A stretch of DNA of 6,496 nucleotides, taken from the NCBI GenBank assembly GCA_030040815.1, contig JASHSZ010000717.1:1-6496 (forward strand), in the 5' to 3' direction. Numbering within the stretch: the first letter of the stretch is position 1; each line of letters starts with the position of its first letter. A model generated the notes under the pieces. The model searched no databases, had not been told where the DNA came from, and saw only the letters and a list, made by a program, of their open reading frames with translations. This document shows, piece after piece, positions 1-5,498 of this stretch. Source of the DNA: Streptosporangiaceae bacterium. GTDB lineage: Bacteria > Actinomycetota > Actinomycetes > Streptosporangiales > Streptosporangiaceae. A program made the position numbers and the translations under genes.

Positions 1-20
1 GAGCGGCCGTGGAGGCGACG

Positions 21-1094
21 TCACGGCCACTCCGCACGCCGCTGGGGCTCGCCGTAAATCGCGGCCAGTAGCTTCGTCCGCGGGTCGTAGCGCGCAGCTA
101 CGATGCCGTCGGTCCAGGGCCGGACCTCGGGGAACGCGGGTCGCGCCAGCCGTAGCAGTACGCGGCCGCGCGCAGGATCCCAGGGCACCTGCTGGAAGAC
201 GGGATTGCCCTCGTCACGCCTCGCCAGGTCAAAGGGAACCGTCGTGCCGGCGAACTCGACGTGCTGCGCCCGGCGGAGAAAGTACGGCCGGACGAAGTCG
301 AGACCGGACAGCACAGCGGTACGCCCCGCCGTGCTGACCAGGTCCGGGGCGTACAGCAAAATCTCGACCAGCGGCTGCACCGCGGCGATGTGGTAGTTCA
401 GCGCGTCGCGCTGCATGAAGTCGAAGGTGCGGCCATCCAGCCGGCCATCGGGTCCGGGGATGTAGTTCCTGGCCGTGAACTCGGCCAGCTGATCCGGGAG
501 TTCCGCTCGCAGCGACGGCAGCCTGCCCACGGTCGTCGCTACGGCGCGGATCAGCAGCCGCCATGCCATCCAGTTGTTCATCCGAGCGGTGTTGCGGTAC
601 GTCTTCGGCGCGTAGAACCGGTCGCCGGCGAGGGCGAATTCGCCGACCCACTCCAGGACGGCGCGCCGGTCTGCCGGGCTCAGATCGGCCGCAATGAGAT
701 CGGCTGCCTGGAACAGCGGGAGGAAGAACCGCTCGTCAATCGGGTTGCCCGTGGGCGGGTAAACCCGCGCCCAGGCCAGCAGCGCGGCAGCCGCGGTGCG
801 CAGGCTCTCGGCGCGCAGTGGCTCGGCGGCGGTCCGGCTCGCGACCGCCAGCGCGAAGATCGCACCGAACGGCTGCTTAGCTTCGTCTGAGCGGACGTGA
901 CCGGGATGGCTGTTGAGCGTTCCAGCCAGCTCGAACTGCTCGATCGGCTGGACCACCAGGCCAACCGACTGCTGGGCAACCTGCCAGCTGCGCACCAGGT
1001 CGGTTGGCATCCGACCGGCACGGGTCAGGTCGAACGAGCCGAGTAGTCCCCAGTTGAGCTGCGGATCGGTTGTCACCGGCTGACCGGTTGTCAC
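21..1094 (-). CDS. Alginate lyase family-like protein (start uncertain, no signal peptide seen)
   Basis: The protein resembles the alginate lyase fold (PF05426-like, PL5-type alpha/alpha toroid), whose members cleave uronate polysaccharides by beta-elimination, usually outside the cytoplasm. Numbering from GTG 1094 (357 aa), helical repeats begin near residue 68 (SDEAKQPFG); PTGNPIDE is followed by the asparagine-pair motif RMNNWMAWR at about 171-179, then RDALNYH at 229-235 and NPVFQQVPWD at about 297-306. The R and Y of RDALNYH match the catalytic region of the family; classical NNHxxW is NNW here, which may be a subfamily trait. The stop is TGA at 23-21. The start is unclear: the only nearby ATG is 1010 (329 aa), GTG 1076 and 1094 are alternatives, and none has a good ribosome binding site. 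Coding-like codon use (NWGLLGSFDL) continues upstream of 1010, so 1094 was chosen. The frame stays open to 1682, but that part lies antisense to a kinase remnant. The expected signal peptide is absent, so the gene may be 5'-truncated. Substrate is not inferable. Confidence 0.68.
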   Translation of the reverse strand: MTTGQPVTTDPQLNWGLLGSFDLTRAGRMPTDLVRSWQVAQQSVGLVVQPIEQFELAGTLNSHPGHVRSDEAKQPFGAIFALAVASRTAAEPLRAESLRTAAAALLAWARVYPPTGNPIDERFFLPLFQAADLIAADLSPADRRAVLEWVGEFALAGDRFYAPKTYRNTARMNNWMAWRLLIRAVATTVGRLPSLRAELPDQLAEFTARNYIPGPDGRLDGRTFDFMQRDALNYHIAAVQPLVEILLYAPDLVSTAGRTAVLSGLDFVRPYFLRRAQHVEFAGTTVPFDLARRDEGNPVFQQVPWDPARGRVLLRLARPAFPEVRPWTDGIVAARYDPRTKLLAAIYGEPQRRAEWP

Positions 1095-1102
1095 CGGCTG
1101 AC
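1067..1102. repeat. Perfect 18-bp tandem duplication (2 copies)
   Basis: Two identical, directly adjacent 18-bp units, CGGTTGTCACCGGCTGAC, occupy 1067-1084 and 1085-1102. On the minus strand they read in the frame of the alginate-lyase-like gene as QPVTTG followed by QPVTTD, a Pro/Thr-rich linker, and each copy supplies a possible GTG start (1076 and 1094). The unit length is a multiple of three, so the frame is kept. Identical copies suggest a recent duplication. Confidence 0.9.
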
Positions 1103-1244
1103 TATAGGCGCGCCGGTCCGAGCGCGCCGCGGATAGCCGGGAGCGGTCGGGCGCCGGGATCCACGAGTGCCGCGGCGGGTCGGCAGACTCCGGCGCGTGA
1201 CCGTCGTCAAGGCCGAGGCGGATCTGCTCACCCGCCCGCGCGCT

Positions 1245-1250
1245 GAGAGG
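1245..1250 (+). promoter_or_regulatory. Ribosome binding site of the kinase remnant
   Basis: GAGAGG lies 8 nt before the GTG at 1259. It supports that GTG as the original start of the broken kinase reading frame and shows that the coding strand here is plus. Confidence 0.5.
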
Positions 1251-1258
1251 GTGTTGGC

Positions 1259-1722
1259 GTGCTGGCCATGATTGCGGGACAGCCCGGTGCCGGGAGGAGC
1301 GCGGTAGCAGAGGCGCTCGGGCGGGCGCTGGGATGTGCGGTGCTGTCGGTGGATCCGACCGAGGAGGCGATGTGGCGGGCGGGAGCCGGCTGGGATGAAC
1401 CGTGCCCTGGGGCACGACGTAATCATCGACCCGGTCGACGGAGTGGAATCCGCTCGCGACCAGTGGCGTCGGTTCGCCGAGCGGACGGGATCTGGGATGC
1501 GGCCTATCGAGGTCCGATGCTCTGACGAGGAGCAGCATCGGTGTCGGCTCGAAGGGCGAGCGCGAGGGACCGACGGCTTCGCGGACTCGCCGCGGGAGTC
1601 GGTGCGGGCCCGCCGGGTCGGCTTCGACCACTGGCGAAATGACCGGCTGGTGCCCCGATTCGATCACGTCCCCGGCCGACAACGGACGGGTAGCGCTAGA
1701 TCGTCTCGCTGAGCCGCGCTAA
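1259..1722 (+). pseudogene. Decayed P-loop (AAA_33-type) kinase, internal deletion plus frameshift
   Basis: Three consecutive reading frames together give one small P-loop kinase of the AAA family ATPase / predicted kinase type (nucleotide-binding phosphotransferases of about 170 aa). Frame one, from GTG 1259, gives MLAMIAGQPGAGRSAVAEAL and then LSVDPTEEAMWRAGAGWDEP. This is a Walker A segment with Arg in place of the usual Lys (GAGRS instead of GxGKS). Near 1400 the match moves to another frame, ALGHDVIIDPVDGVESARDQW, then IEVRCSDEEQHRCRLEGR and ESVRARRVGFDHWRNDRLV. Roughly 15-20 family residues (the segment before ALGHDVI) are missing at the junction, so a deletion caused the shift. Near 1653-1656 (CCCC) one extra base is present; the third frame then gives DSITSPADNGRVALDRLAEPR and stops at TAA 1720-1722, as family members end. 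With two lesions and no Walker lysine, it is almost certainly non-functional. The reconstruction relies on recalled family consensus. Confidence 0.8.
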
Positions 1723-1753
1723 ATCGCAGGGTCGGGCTGATGCCGTGGCCGCC

Positions 1754-2005
1754 CTAGCGGAGCGCGCCACGTACCTTGCGGAGAAGGGCGAGCCGCTCAG
1801 TACGGGAGCTGACCCGCATGCGCTCAAACGAGCCGTTCAGCTTGACGTCCGCGTAAAAGTCACCGGCGTCCTCGTGAAAGTGCAGAAACGCCTGAGACTT
1901 CAGGGCGAAGGAACCTCGCTTGCGCTCCCGCAACTCAGGCAGCGCCCGCAGCTCCGCGAGCAGGCCCTCCAGCCGGTCAAGATCATCTTGTGTGGCATGC
2001 CGCAC
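1754..2005 (-). CDS. Small conserved protein of unknown function (83 aa)
   Basis: I recognise the pattern as a small actinobacterial family without known function but cannot name a DUF number with certainty. From GTG 2005 the protein opens with RHATQDDLDRLEGLLAELRALP, an amphipathic helix. A basic stretch (RERKRG), the motif KSQAFLHFHED (36-46) and YADVKL (51-56) follow, which look like beta strands, and the end is a helix (ERLALLRKVRGAL). The composition is soluble, with no signal peptide, membrane segment or cysteine. The frame stays open upstream to TTG 2053, but those extra residues (WHLRCCPPAGQARS) look non-coding; family members usually begin just before the RHAT segment. A GGAG sits very close to 2005, so the ribosome binding site is poor. 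The gene converges on the broken kinase (31-bp gap to its stop) and is divergent from the DUF1648-like gene. Confidence 0.7.
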   Translation of the reverse strand: MRHATQDDLDRLEGLLAELRALPELRERKRGSFALKSQAFLHFHEDAGDFYADVKLNGSFERMRVSSRTERLALLRKVRGALR

Positions 2006-2101
2006 GCTCCGAGCCTGACCCGCGGGCGGGCAGCAACGCAAGTGCCACCTCAAAGCCCGCCGGAACTCGCCGGAGTCCGGCTGCTCAAGTGCTGAAATTT
2101 C

Positions 2102-2108
2102 TAATTAT
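2102..2108 (+). promoter_or_regulatory. Possible -10 element (TAATTAT) in an AT-rich patch
   Basis: Between the divergent genes ending at 2005 and starting at 2157 there is one conspicuous AT-rich patch, about 2094-2108 (GAAATTTCTAATTAT), in otherwise very GC-rich DNA. TAATTAT resembles a -10 hexamer and would place a transcript start about 40 nt before ATG 2157. No convincing -35 sits 16-18 nt upstream, so this is only a candidate, and the minus-strand gene could also use the patch. Confidence 0.3.
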
Positions 2109-2156
2109 GCTGAAGCGCACCGAATGGAGTTGCCGGCCCCTGGGCGGGAGGACGCC

Positions 2157-2498
2157 ATGGACGTGTCGCTCATCATCTCCGGACTGCTGGTTGTGTGCAT
2201 GATCGGCACTTCGGTGTACGGGGCACGGGTGCTGCCCGCGGACGCGCGCATCCCGCTGCACTACGGGTTCGGGTCGTATGGCAGCTTCGCCCCGAAGACC
2301 GTGGGCCTGATCTTGTGGCCGGCTGTCGGTGCCGTCATCTACGTGATCTTCCTGGGCGTAGAAGTGCATGCCATCAAGCCCAACCACCCGAGCGGCTCGG
2401 CCCCGGTCATCCTGCCGATCGTGCTGGCGGTCCTGGTCCTGGTTCAGGCGGGCGCGATCAGGAAAGCGGTCGGCACCACGAAGAACCGGCCTAGTTAG
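2157..2498 (+). CDS. DUF1648-like three-helix membrane protein
   Basis: This 113-aa integral membrane protein has three predicted helices: residues 4-22 (LIISGLLVVCMIGTSVYGA), 46-68 (around GLILWPAVGAVIYVIFLGV) and 81-101 (PVILPIVLAVLVLVQAGAI). Between helices 1 and 2, LPADARIPLHYGFGSYGSFAPK resembles the DUF1648 signature, in which a short loop with a P-x-H-[FY] core precedes the second helix. The function of DUF1648 alone is unknown; related domains occur in SdpI-like immunity proteins and in small actinobacterial membrane proteins, but no toxin gene is adjacent here. ATG 2157 is chosen because GGGAGG at 2146-2151 stands 5 nt before it; an upstream in-frame codon at 2124 lacks such a site. 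The C-terminus is short and basic (IRKAVGTTKNRPS). The gene faces the M23-like gene across 53 bp. Confidence 0.78.
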   Translation: MDVSLIISGLLVVCMIGTSVYGARVLPADARIPLHYGFGSYGSFAPKTVGLILWPAVGAVIYVIFLGVEVHAIKPNHPSGSAPVILPIVLAVLVLVQAGAIRKAVGTTKNRPS

Positions 2499-2500
2499 CC

Positions 2501-2541
2501 CGGTGGGCTGCCTCACCGTCGGAGCGCGCAGCGGCCGCTGC
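2501..2541. terminator. Palindromic, probably bidirectional terminator between convergent genes
   Basis: The 53-bp gap between two convergent stops (2498 and 2552) contains CGGTG (2501-2505) pairing with CACCG (2514-2518), and a perfect 14-bp palindrome GCAGCGGCCGCTGC (2528-2541) flanked by GCGC on both sides. Location and symmetry fit a shared transcription end. There is no T-tract on either strand, so a classical Rho-independent mechanism is not shown. Confidence 0.45.
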
Positions 2542-2551
2542 TGGGGCGCGG

Positions 2552-3439
2552 TTAGGACAGCCCGCTCCACTGGGCCGGGATGCCAGACGGCAACAGCCCG
2601 TACCCCGACATCACCGGGACGGCGTTCGACGCGGCGGGCACGCCGAGCGCGACAAGCAGGGCATCAAAGCTGAGGCCGACCTCTGTCGGGAACGGCCCGT
2701 CGCCACCGATGCCACCTGCGACCGCCAGCTGTGACTCTGCCGTCGTGCCGTCCGGCGTGGCCCACCCGGTCTCGATTCCGTCCGGCCCGTTGTACATCTG
2801 GGCGATGACCGTCGATGCCGTGACCTGCTGGCCGACCTGGACTGTCGGCTGGACGTCCTCGGCCACGTACACCATGAGGCCTGCGGCTGGACCGTCGGTC
2901 AGCTGGTAGGTGATCCAGCCGCCGCCAGGCCAGCCCGGGTTGTCGCTCTCGGCGTTGGTGATGACTCCGTTCCCGAGCGCGTAGATCGGTCCAGACCCCG
3001 CGAAGTCGACGCCCATGTCGACGCGCTGCGGGATGAGGCCAGTCGTAGCGCGCAGCGGGTTCAGATAGACGGGCGGAGGCGGCGTGGTGGCCCGCGGGGC
3101 GGGGGTGGCTGCCGCTTTCGGGCTTCCGGCCGGCTGGGCCGAAGCCGCCAGCACCTTGCTCACTTCTGTATTGCTCACGAGTGTGCCAACCTGAGCTGCT
3201 ACCCGGCCCAGGGTCTGCGCTTGGCCCGAGGCCTGCGGCTCCAGCCTGGTGGCGGGCAGGTGGGCCACGACTGCGAAGGTGCCACCGCCGGCGACGAGCA
3301 GCATCACCACGACGCTGGCCGTCCGGGCGGCCCGGATCGGTCGAGGCCGTGATCGCGACGCCTTGCGGTGCCGACTCAGCGCGGCGGGTTCCGGGGCGAG
3401 CTGCGCCTGCCTGCGGTGCCGGGCTGTACTAGCGGACAC
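2552..3439 (-). CDS. Membrane-anchored M23 peptidase-like protein, metal ligands not visible
   Basis: From GTG 3439 the 295-aa protein has a strongly basic cytoplasmic N-terminus (about 1-39), one transmembrane helix (41-61, TASVVVMLLVAGGG...), a Pro/Ala/Thr-rich linker ending in PPPPV (about 104-124) and an extracytoplasmic beta domain (about 139-229). That domain has the outline of an M23/LytM lysostaphin fold: RVDMGVDFAGSGPIYALGNGVI, then GGGWITYQL, GLMVYVAEDVQPTVQVGQQV and GIETGWA. M23 enzymes cut peptidoglycan cross-bridges and use HxxxD and HxH zinc ligands. Here the first histidine region reads RVDMGVDF and the HxH region reads VYVAEDV, so only an aspartate remains. A wall-binding or regulatory role is therefore more likely than hydrolysis. 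The start is chosen because AGGGA lies 7 nt upstream of 3439; the frame stays open to GTG 3577 (341 aa), which has no ribosome binding site. Related degenerate versions occur in actinomycetes, as I recall. Confidence 0.75.
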   Translation of the reverse strand: MSASTARHRRQAQLAPEPAALSRHRKASRSRPRPIRAARTASVVVMLLVAGGGTFAVVAHLPATRLEPQASGQAQTLGRVAAQVGTLVSNTEVSKVLAASAQPAGSPKAAATPAPRATTPPPPVYLNPLRATTGLIPQRVDMGVDFAGSGPIYALGNGVITNAESDNPGWPGGGWITYQLTDGPAAGLMVYVAEDVQPTVQVGQQVTASTVIAQMYNGPDGIETGWATPDGTTAESQLAVAGGIGGDGPFPTEVGLSFDALLVALGVPAASNAVPVMSGYGLLPSGIPAQWSGLS

Positions 3440-3446
3440 GTAGAGG

Positions 3447-3451
3447 TCCCT
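3447..3451 (-). promoter_or_regulatory. Ribosome binding site deciding the start of the M23-like gene
   Basis: Read on the minus strand this is AGGGA, 7 nt before the GTG at 3439. No comparable site precedes the upstream in-frame GTG codons at 3577, 3559 or 3556, so the shorter protein is favoured. Confidence 0.45.
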
Positions 3452-3551
3452 GGTCGGAGCGCGCCGGGGCGCGGCTACCACCTCGAAGCGCCGGTCGGCT
3501 GCCGCCGGCCAGCGAGCTGCGAACGACCGCCGTGCAAGTTCAAGGCACTTC

Positions 3552-3566
3552 GTCACCACTGGTGAC
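3552..3566. promoter_or_regulatory. 15-bp perfect dyad, possible operator
   Basis: GTCACCACTGGTGAC is a perfect inverted repeat with 7-bp arms around one central base, the size and form of a dimeric repressor site. It lies 113-127 bp upstream of the preferred M23-like start (3439), in the 294-bp gap before the GNAT stop at 3734, or inside the coding region if GTG 3577 is used. A matching half site, GTCACCA, occurs at 3669-3675. Apart from these, the gap 3440-3733 shows only a weak CGCG-flanked stem near 3636-3650; I found no convincing promoter, tRNA or riboswitch in it. Confidence 0.4.
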
Positions 3567-3733
3567 TGCGACCGCACGCAAGGTGCTGTCGGCTACCTAC
3601 CATGCACCGAAGCGGGCAGCTGAGGGGCGGAAACGCGAAAAGACACGCGGTGATGTTCGTTACAGACAGTCACCAACCGCCACGTCAGAGGCCCTGCGCA
3701 GCGCCGCCCGCGACTCGGTGCTGGACACAGAAC

Positions 3734-4519
3734 TCAGTCGGGCTGGCGCTCGAATCCGACCTGCGTTTCGGCGTCGGCGAAGCCGACAGACCGGTACACC
3801 TTGATCGCGTCGGCGAGCGGATCGGCGACCATGACCAGCGTGGTCGCGCCGAGCGAGTCGAGGCCGTGCTGCCCGGCGTGCCAGACCAGGCTGCCGGCTA
3901 GGCCGCGACGGCGCCAGCCTGGGTGGGTCTCGACGTTCTGGTACCGGGCGACGCCCGAACCGTCCGTAACGAGCCCGAGCTGGGCGACCAGCTCGTCGCC
4001 CGCGAAGGCGCCGAACCAGGAGCCGTGCCCGGCCTCAGTCAGCGCTCGCTCGGCAGCGGACCGGGCCCGGATGAAGTCCGAGTCACCGCCCGGCTCGCCC
4101 GCGTTGACGATCGCCCGCAGCTCAGCTGCCCGGCGCCAGTCGTCGTCACCGGAAAGCTCGCGATACGCCGCGGACCGGTTAGGGCGTGGCGGCTCGGCCA
4201 GCTCGTGCGCGACGAGCACGGTGGACCGCCGCAACTCAAGGCCCGCGCCGGCGTATTCGCCGACGGGGACGCCGCTGATCTCGATGGCGTCGATCCCCAG
4301 GGCGACGTGATGCGCTAGCGGGAACTCGGCGGCGAACGTCGCTACCCACCTGGCAGCCTGGCCTGACTGAGGCGGCGGGAGCAGCAGGAAGTTTCCCCAC
4401 CAGTAGCTCGGGTTGTCCGGGCTGCGGATCACCAGGTAGTCGCCGCGATCGTCGACCTCGCTGCCCTCAAGGGTCCTGATCATCAGGTCGGTGCGGTAGC
4501 CCAGCGAGCGAACATCCAC
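3734..4519 (-). CDS. GNAT family N-acetyltransferase
   Basis: A 261-aa cytoplasmic enzyme that would transfer an acetyl group from acetyl-CoA to an unidentified amine. The C-terminal half is a GNAT fold: the acetyl-CoA pyrophosphate-binding motif A is VETHPGWRRRGLAGSL (196-211), with the R-x-x-G-x-A core at RRRGLA (203-208). Strand FAGDELVAQLGLV (172-184) comes before it and the closing helix and strand VADPLADAIKVYRSVGF (231-247) after it, with the usual tyrosine and GF. The N-terminal half (GYRTDL at 6-11, RSPDNPSYWWGNFLL at 32-46) is a conserved extension seen in one GNAT subgroup, where the two halves may form a tandem GNAT arrangement. GTG 4519 is chosen because the conserved GYRTDL segment would be lost with the later ATG (residue 13). 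It has no Shine-Dalgarno sequence. The stop is TGA 3736-3734. The gene is divergent from pspA; the substrate cannot be told from the sequence. Confidence 0.88.
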   Translation of the reverse strand: MDVRSLGYRTDLMIRTLEGSEVDDRGDYLVIRSPDNPSYWWGNFLLLPPPQSGQAARWVATFAAEFPLAHHVALGIDAIEISGVPVGEYAGAGLELRRSTVLVAHELAEPPRPNRSAAYRELSGDDDWRRAAELRAIVNAGEPGGDSDFIRARSAAERALTEAGHGSWFGAFAGDELVAQLGLVTDGSGVARYQNVETHPGWRRRGLAGSLVWHAGQHGLDSLGATTLVMVADPLADAIKVYRSVGFADAETQVGFERQPD

Positions 4520-4525
4520 TCTGTG

Positions 4526-4531
4526 AGCGTA
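4526..4531 (-). promoter_or_regulatory. Possible -10 element for a leaderless GNAT transcript
   Basis: On the minus strand the hexamer TACGCT (TAnnnT form) ends 6 nt before the GTG at 4519, the spacing expected when transcription begins at the start codon. The absence of any Shine-Dalgarno sequence agrees with leaderless translation, common in actinobacteria. No clear -35 is visible. Confidence 0.35.
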
Positions 4532-4654
4532 ACGGGGTCACTCCGTCACGGGATGTGTCCGACCGCCCCGGACCGCGACGGATCCAGACGGGCGGCCCCG
4601 ACCAAGCCCGTTCCACCCTCGAATTGGGCGTAATCTCGGCAGCGTAAACCGCTC

Positions 4655-4660
4655 TAACCT
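4655..4660 (+). promoter_or_regulatory. Possible -10 element upstream of pspA
   Basis: TAACCT matches the actinobacterial TAnnnT -10 pattern and lies 22 nt before ATG 4682. It would give a short leader that just includes the ribosome binding site AGGAG at 4669-4673 (8 nt from the ATG). A TTGGGC at 4624-4629 is too far for this -10 and fits a second hexamer, TAAACC (4645-4650), only with a short 15-nt spacer. The rest of the divergent gap 4520-4681 holds a direct GTCAC repeat (4537-4541, 4545-4549) and nothing else I can interpret. Confidence 0.3.
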
Positions 4661-4681
4661 ACCGTCGCAGGAGCAACTGCC

Positions 4682-5413
4682 ATGGGTCTCTTCCAGCGCG
4701 CGCATGACATCGTCGCGGCCAAGGCGAACAGGGCACTCGACGCGGCCGAGAATCCCAACGAGACGCTCGACTACTCCTACGAGCAGATGCTGGACCACAT
4801 CACCCAGGTCCGGCGCGCTCTGGTCGACATAACCGCCTCGAAGAAGCGGATCGAACTGCAGGAGCAGCAGCTGCAGCAGACGGCCGATCACCTGGGCGAC
4901 CAGGCCAAGGCGGCACTCGCGCAGGGCCGGGAGGACCTGGCCCGCGAGGCGCTGTCCCGCAAGGCGGCGACCCAGCAGCAGATCGACGAGCTGCACCCGC
5001 AGGACCAGGAGCTCAACGAGGAAGAGCAGAAGATGGAGCAGGCCCTCGCCACGCTGCAGCAGCGGGTTAACGACTTCCGGTCCAAGAAGGAAGTCCTGAA
5101 GGCGCAGTACACCGCCGCCTCGGCGATGACCTCGGTGAACGAGGAGGCGGCGGGGATCTCCAAGAGCCTCGGCGACTCCGGCGCGGCGCTGCAGCGGGCC
5201 CAGGACAAGATCGCGATCATGCAGGCGCGCGCCAGCGCGACCGACGAGCTGCTCCAGTCGGGTGTGCTTGAGGATGTTGGCGGCGACACCGACGACATCC
5301 AGCACGAGCTGGACCAGGCGAGCGCGAGCGCCCAGGTGGACCAGCAGCTGGCCGCCCTCAAGGCACAGATCGCCAGCGCACCGCAGACGCCTGAGCTGCC
5401 CGCGGGGAGCTGA
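4682..5413 (+). CDS. pspA: PspA/IM30 family membrane-stress protein
   Basis: A 243-aa PspA/Vipp1 (ESCRT-III-like) protein. The family assembles on the inner face of the cytoplasmic membrane and preserves membrane integrity under envelope stress. The sequence begins with a short amphipathic helix (MGLFQRAHDIVAAKANRALD), then ENPNETLDYSYEQML (23-37), followed by long charged and glutamine-rich coiled-coil helices to about residue 150. These include the family hallmark GREDLAREALSRKA (82-95) and RSKKEVLKAQYTAA (133-146). The second half contains SLGDSGAALQRAQDKI and ARASATDELLQSGVLED; the tail is short and Ala/Pro-rich. There are no cysteines and no membrane-spanning segment. Length and order match Streptomyces-type PspA. 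ATG 4682 is preceded by AGGAG (4669-4673) at 8 nt. No pspB, pspC or pspF partner is present, as is usual outside proteobacteria. gltX follows 85 bp downstream on the same strand after strong hairpins. Confidence 0.93.
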   Translation: MGLFQRAHDIVAAKANRALDAAENPNETLDYSYEQMLDHITQVRRALVDITASKKRIELQEQQLQQTADHLGDQAKAALAQGREDLAREALSRKAATQQQIDELHPQDQELNEEEQKMEQALATLQQRVNDFRSKKEVLKAQYTAASAMTSVNEEAAGISKSLGDSGAALQRAQDKIAIMQARASATDELLQSGVLEDVGGDTDDIQHELDQASASAQVDQQLAALKAQIASAPQTPELPAGS

Positions 5414-5477
5414 GCTCAGCTAGCAAAGGGAACGGGCGGCGTCGGTCGCCGCCGTTCGGCGGCAGCGGCCCGCCCGT
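5408..5477 (+). terminator. Clustered, overlapping hairpins between pspA and gltX
   Basis: A perfect 14-bp palindrome AGCTGAGCTCAGCT (5408-5421) spans the pspA stop codon. After it, GGCGGCG (5435-5441) can pair with CGCCGCC (5447-5453) across a 5-nt loop. The same right arm can instead pair as GCCGCCG (5448-5454) with CGGCGGC (5457-5463), enclosed by an outer stem ACGGGCGG (5432-5439) with CCGCCCGT (5470-5477). The two folds exclude each other. No T-tract follows, so this may be a terminator, an attenuator in front of gltX, or simply a stable mRNA end. Confidence 0.5.
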
Positions 5478-5498
5478 ACTCGAATGGGGTCGAGGGCA

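Noticed and set aside
1140..1269. Plus-strand frame ending in AEADLLTRPRAERVLACWP with a stop overlapping the kinase start region
   Set aside because: It has coding-like composition and could be the tail of a lost upstream gene, but it is short, recognisable as no family and closed upstream by a TAG, so it is not called.
1745..2095. 116-codon plus-strand open frame
   Set aside because: It is antisense to the small conserved gene at 1754-2005, whose motifs (LHFHED, YADVKL) are recognisable on the minus strand.
2157..2498. DUF1648-like protein as an SdpI-type immunity protein of a toxin system
   Set aside because: There is no adjacent toxin, SdpR-like regulator or signal-peptide-bearing small gene; similarity is limited to the short DUF1648-like loop.
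3578..3733. Possible c-di-AMP (ydaO-type) riboswitch upstream of the M23-like gene
   Set aside because: Such riboswitches often precede actinobacterial cell-wall hydrolase genes, but I cannot find the conserved segments or a matching stem layout here.
4538..5305. 255-codon minus-strand open frame opposite pspA
   Set aside because: It is antisense to a clear PspA gene that has a ribosome binding site and family motifs; the Leu/Arg/Val-rich translation is what complementary coiled-coil codons produce.
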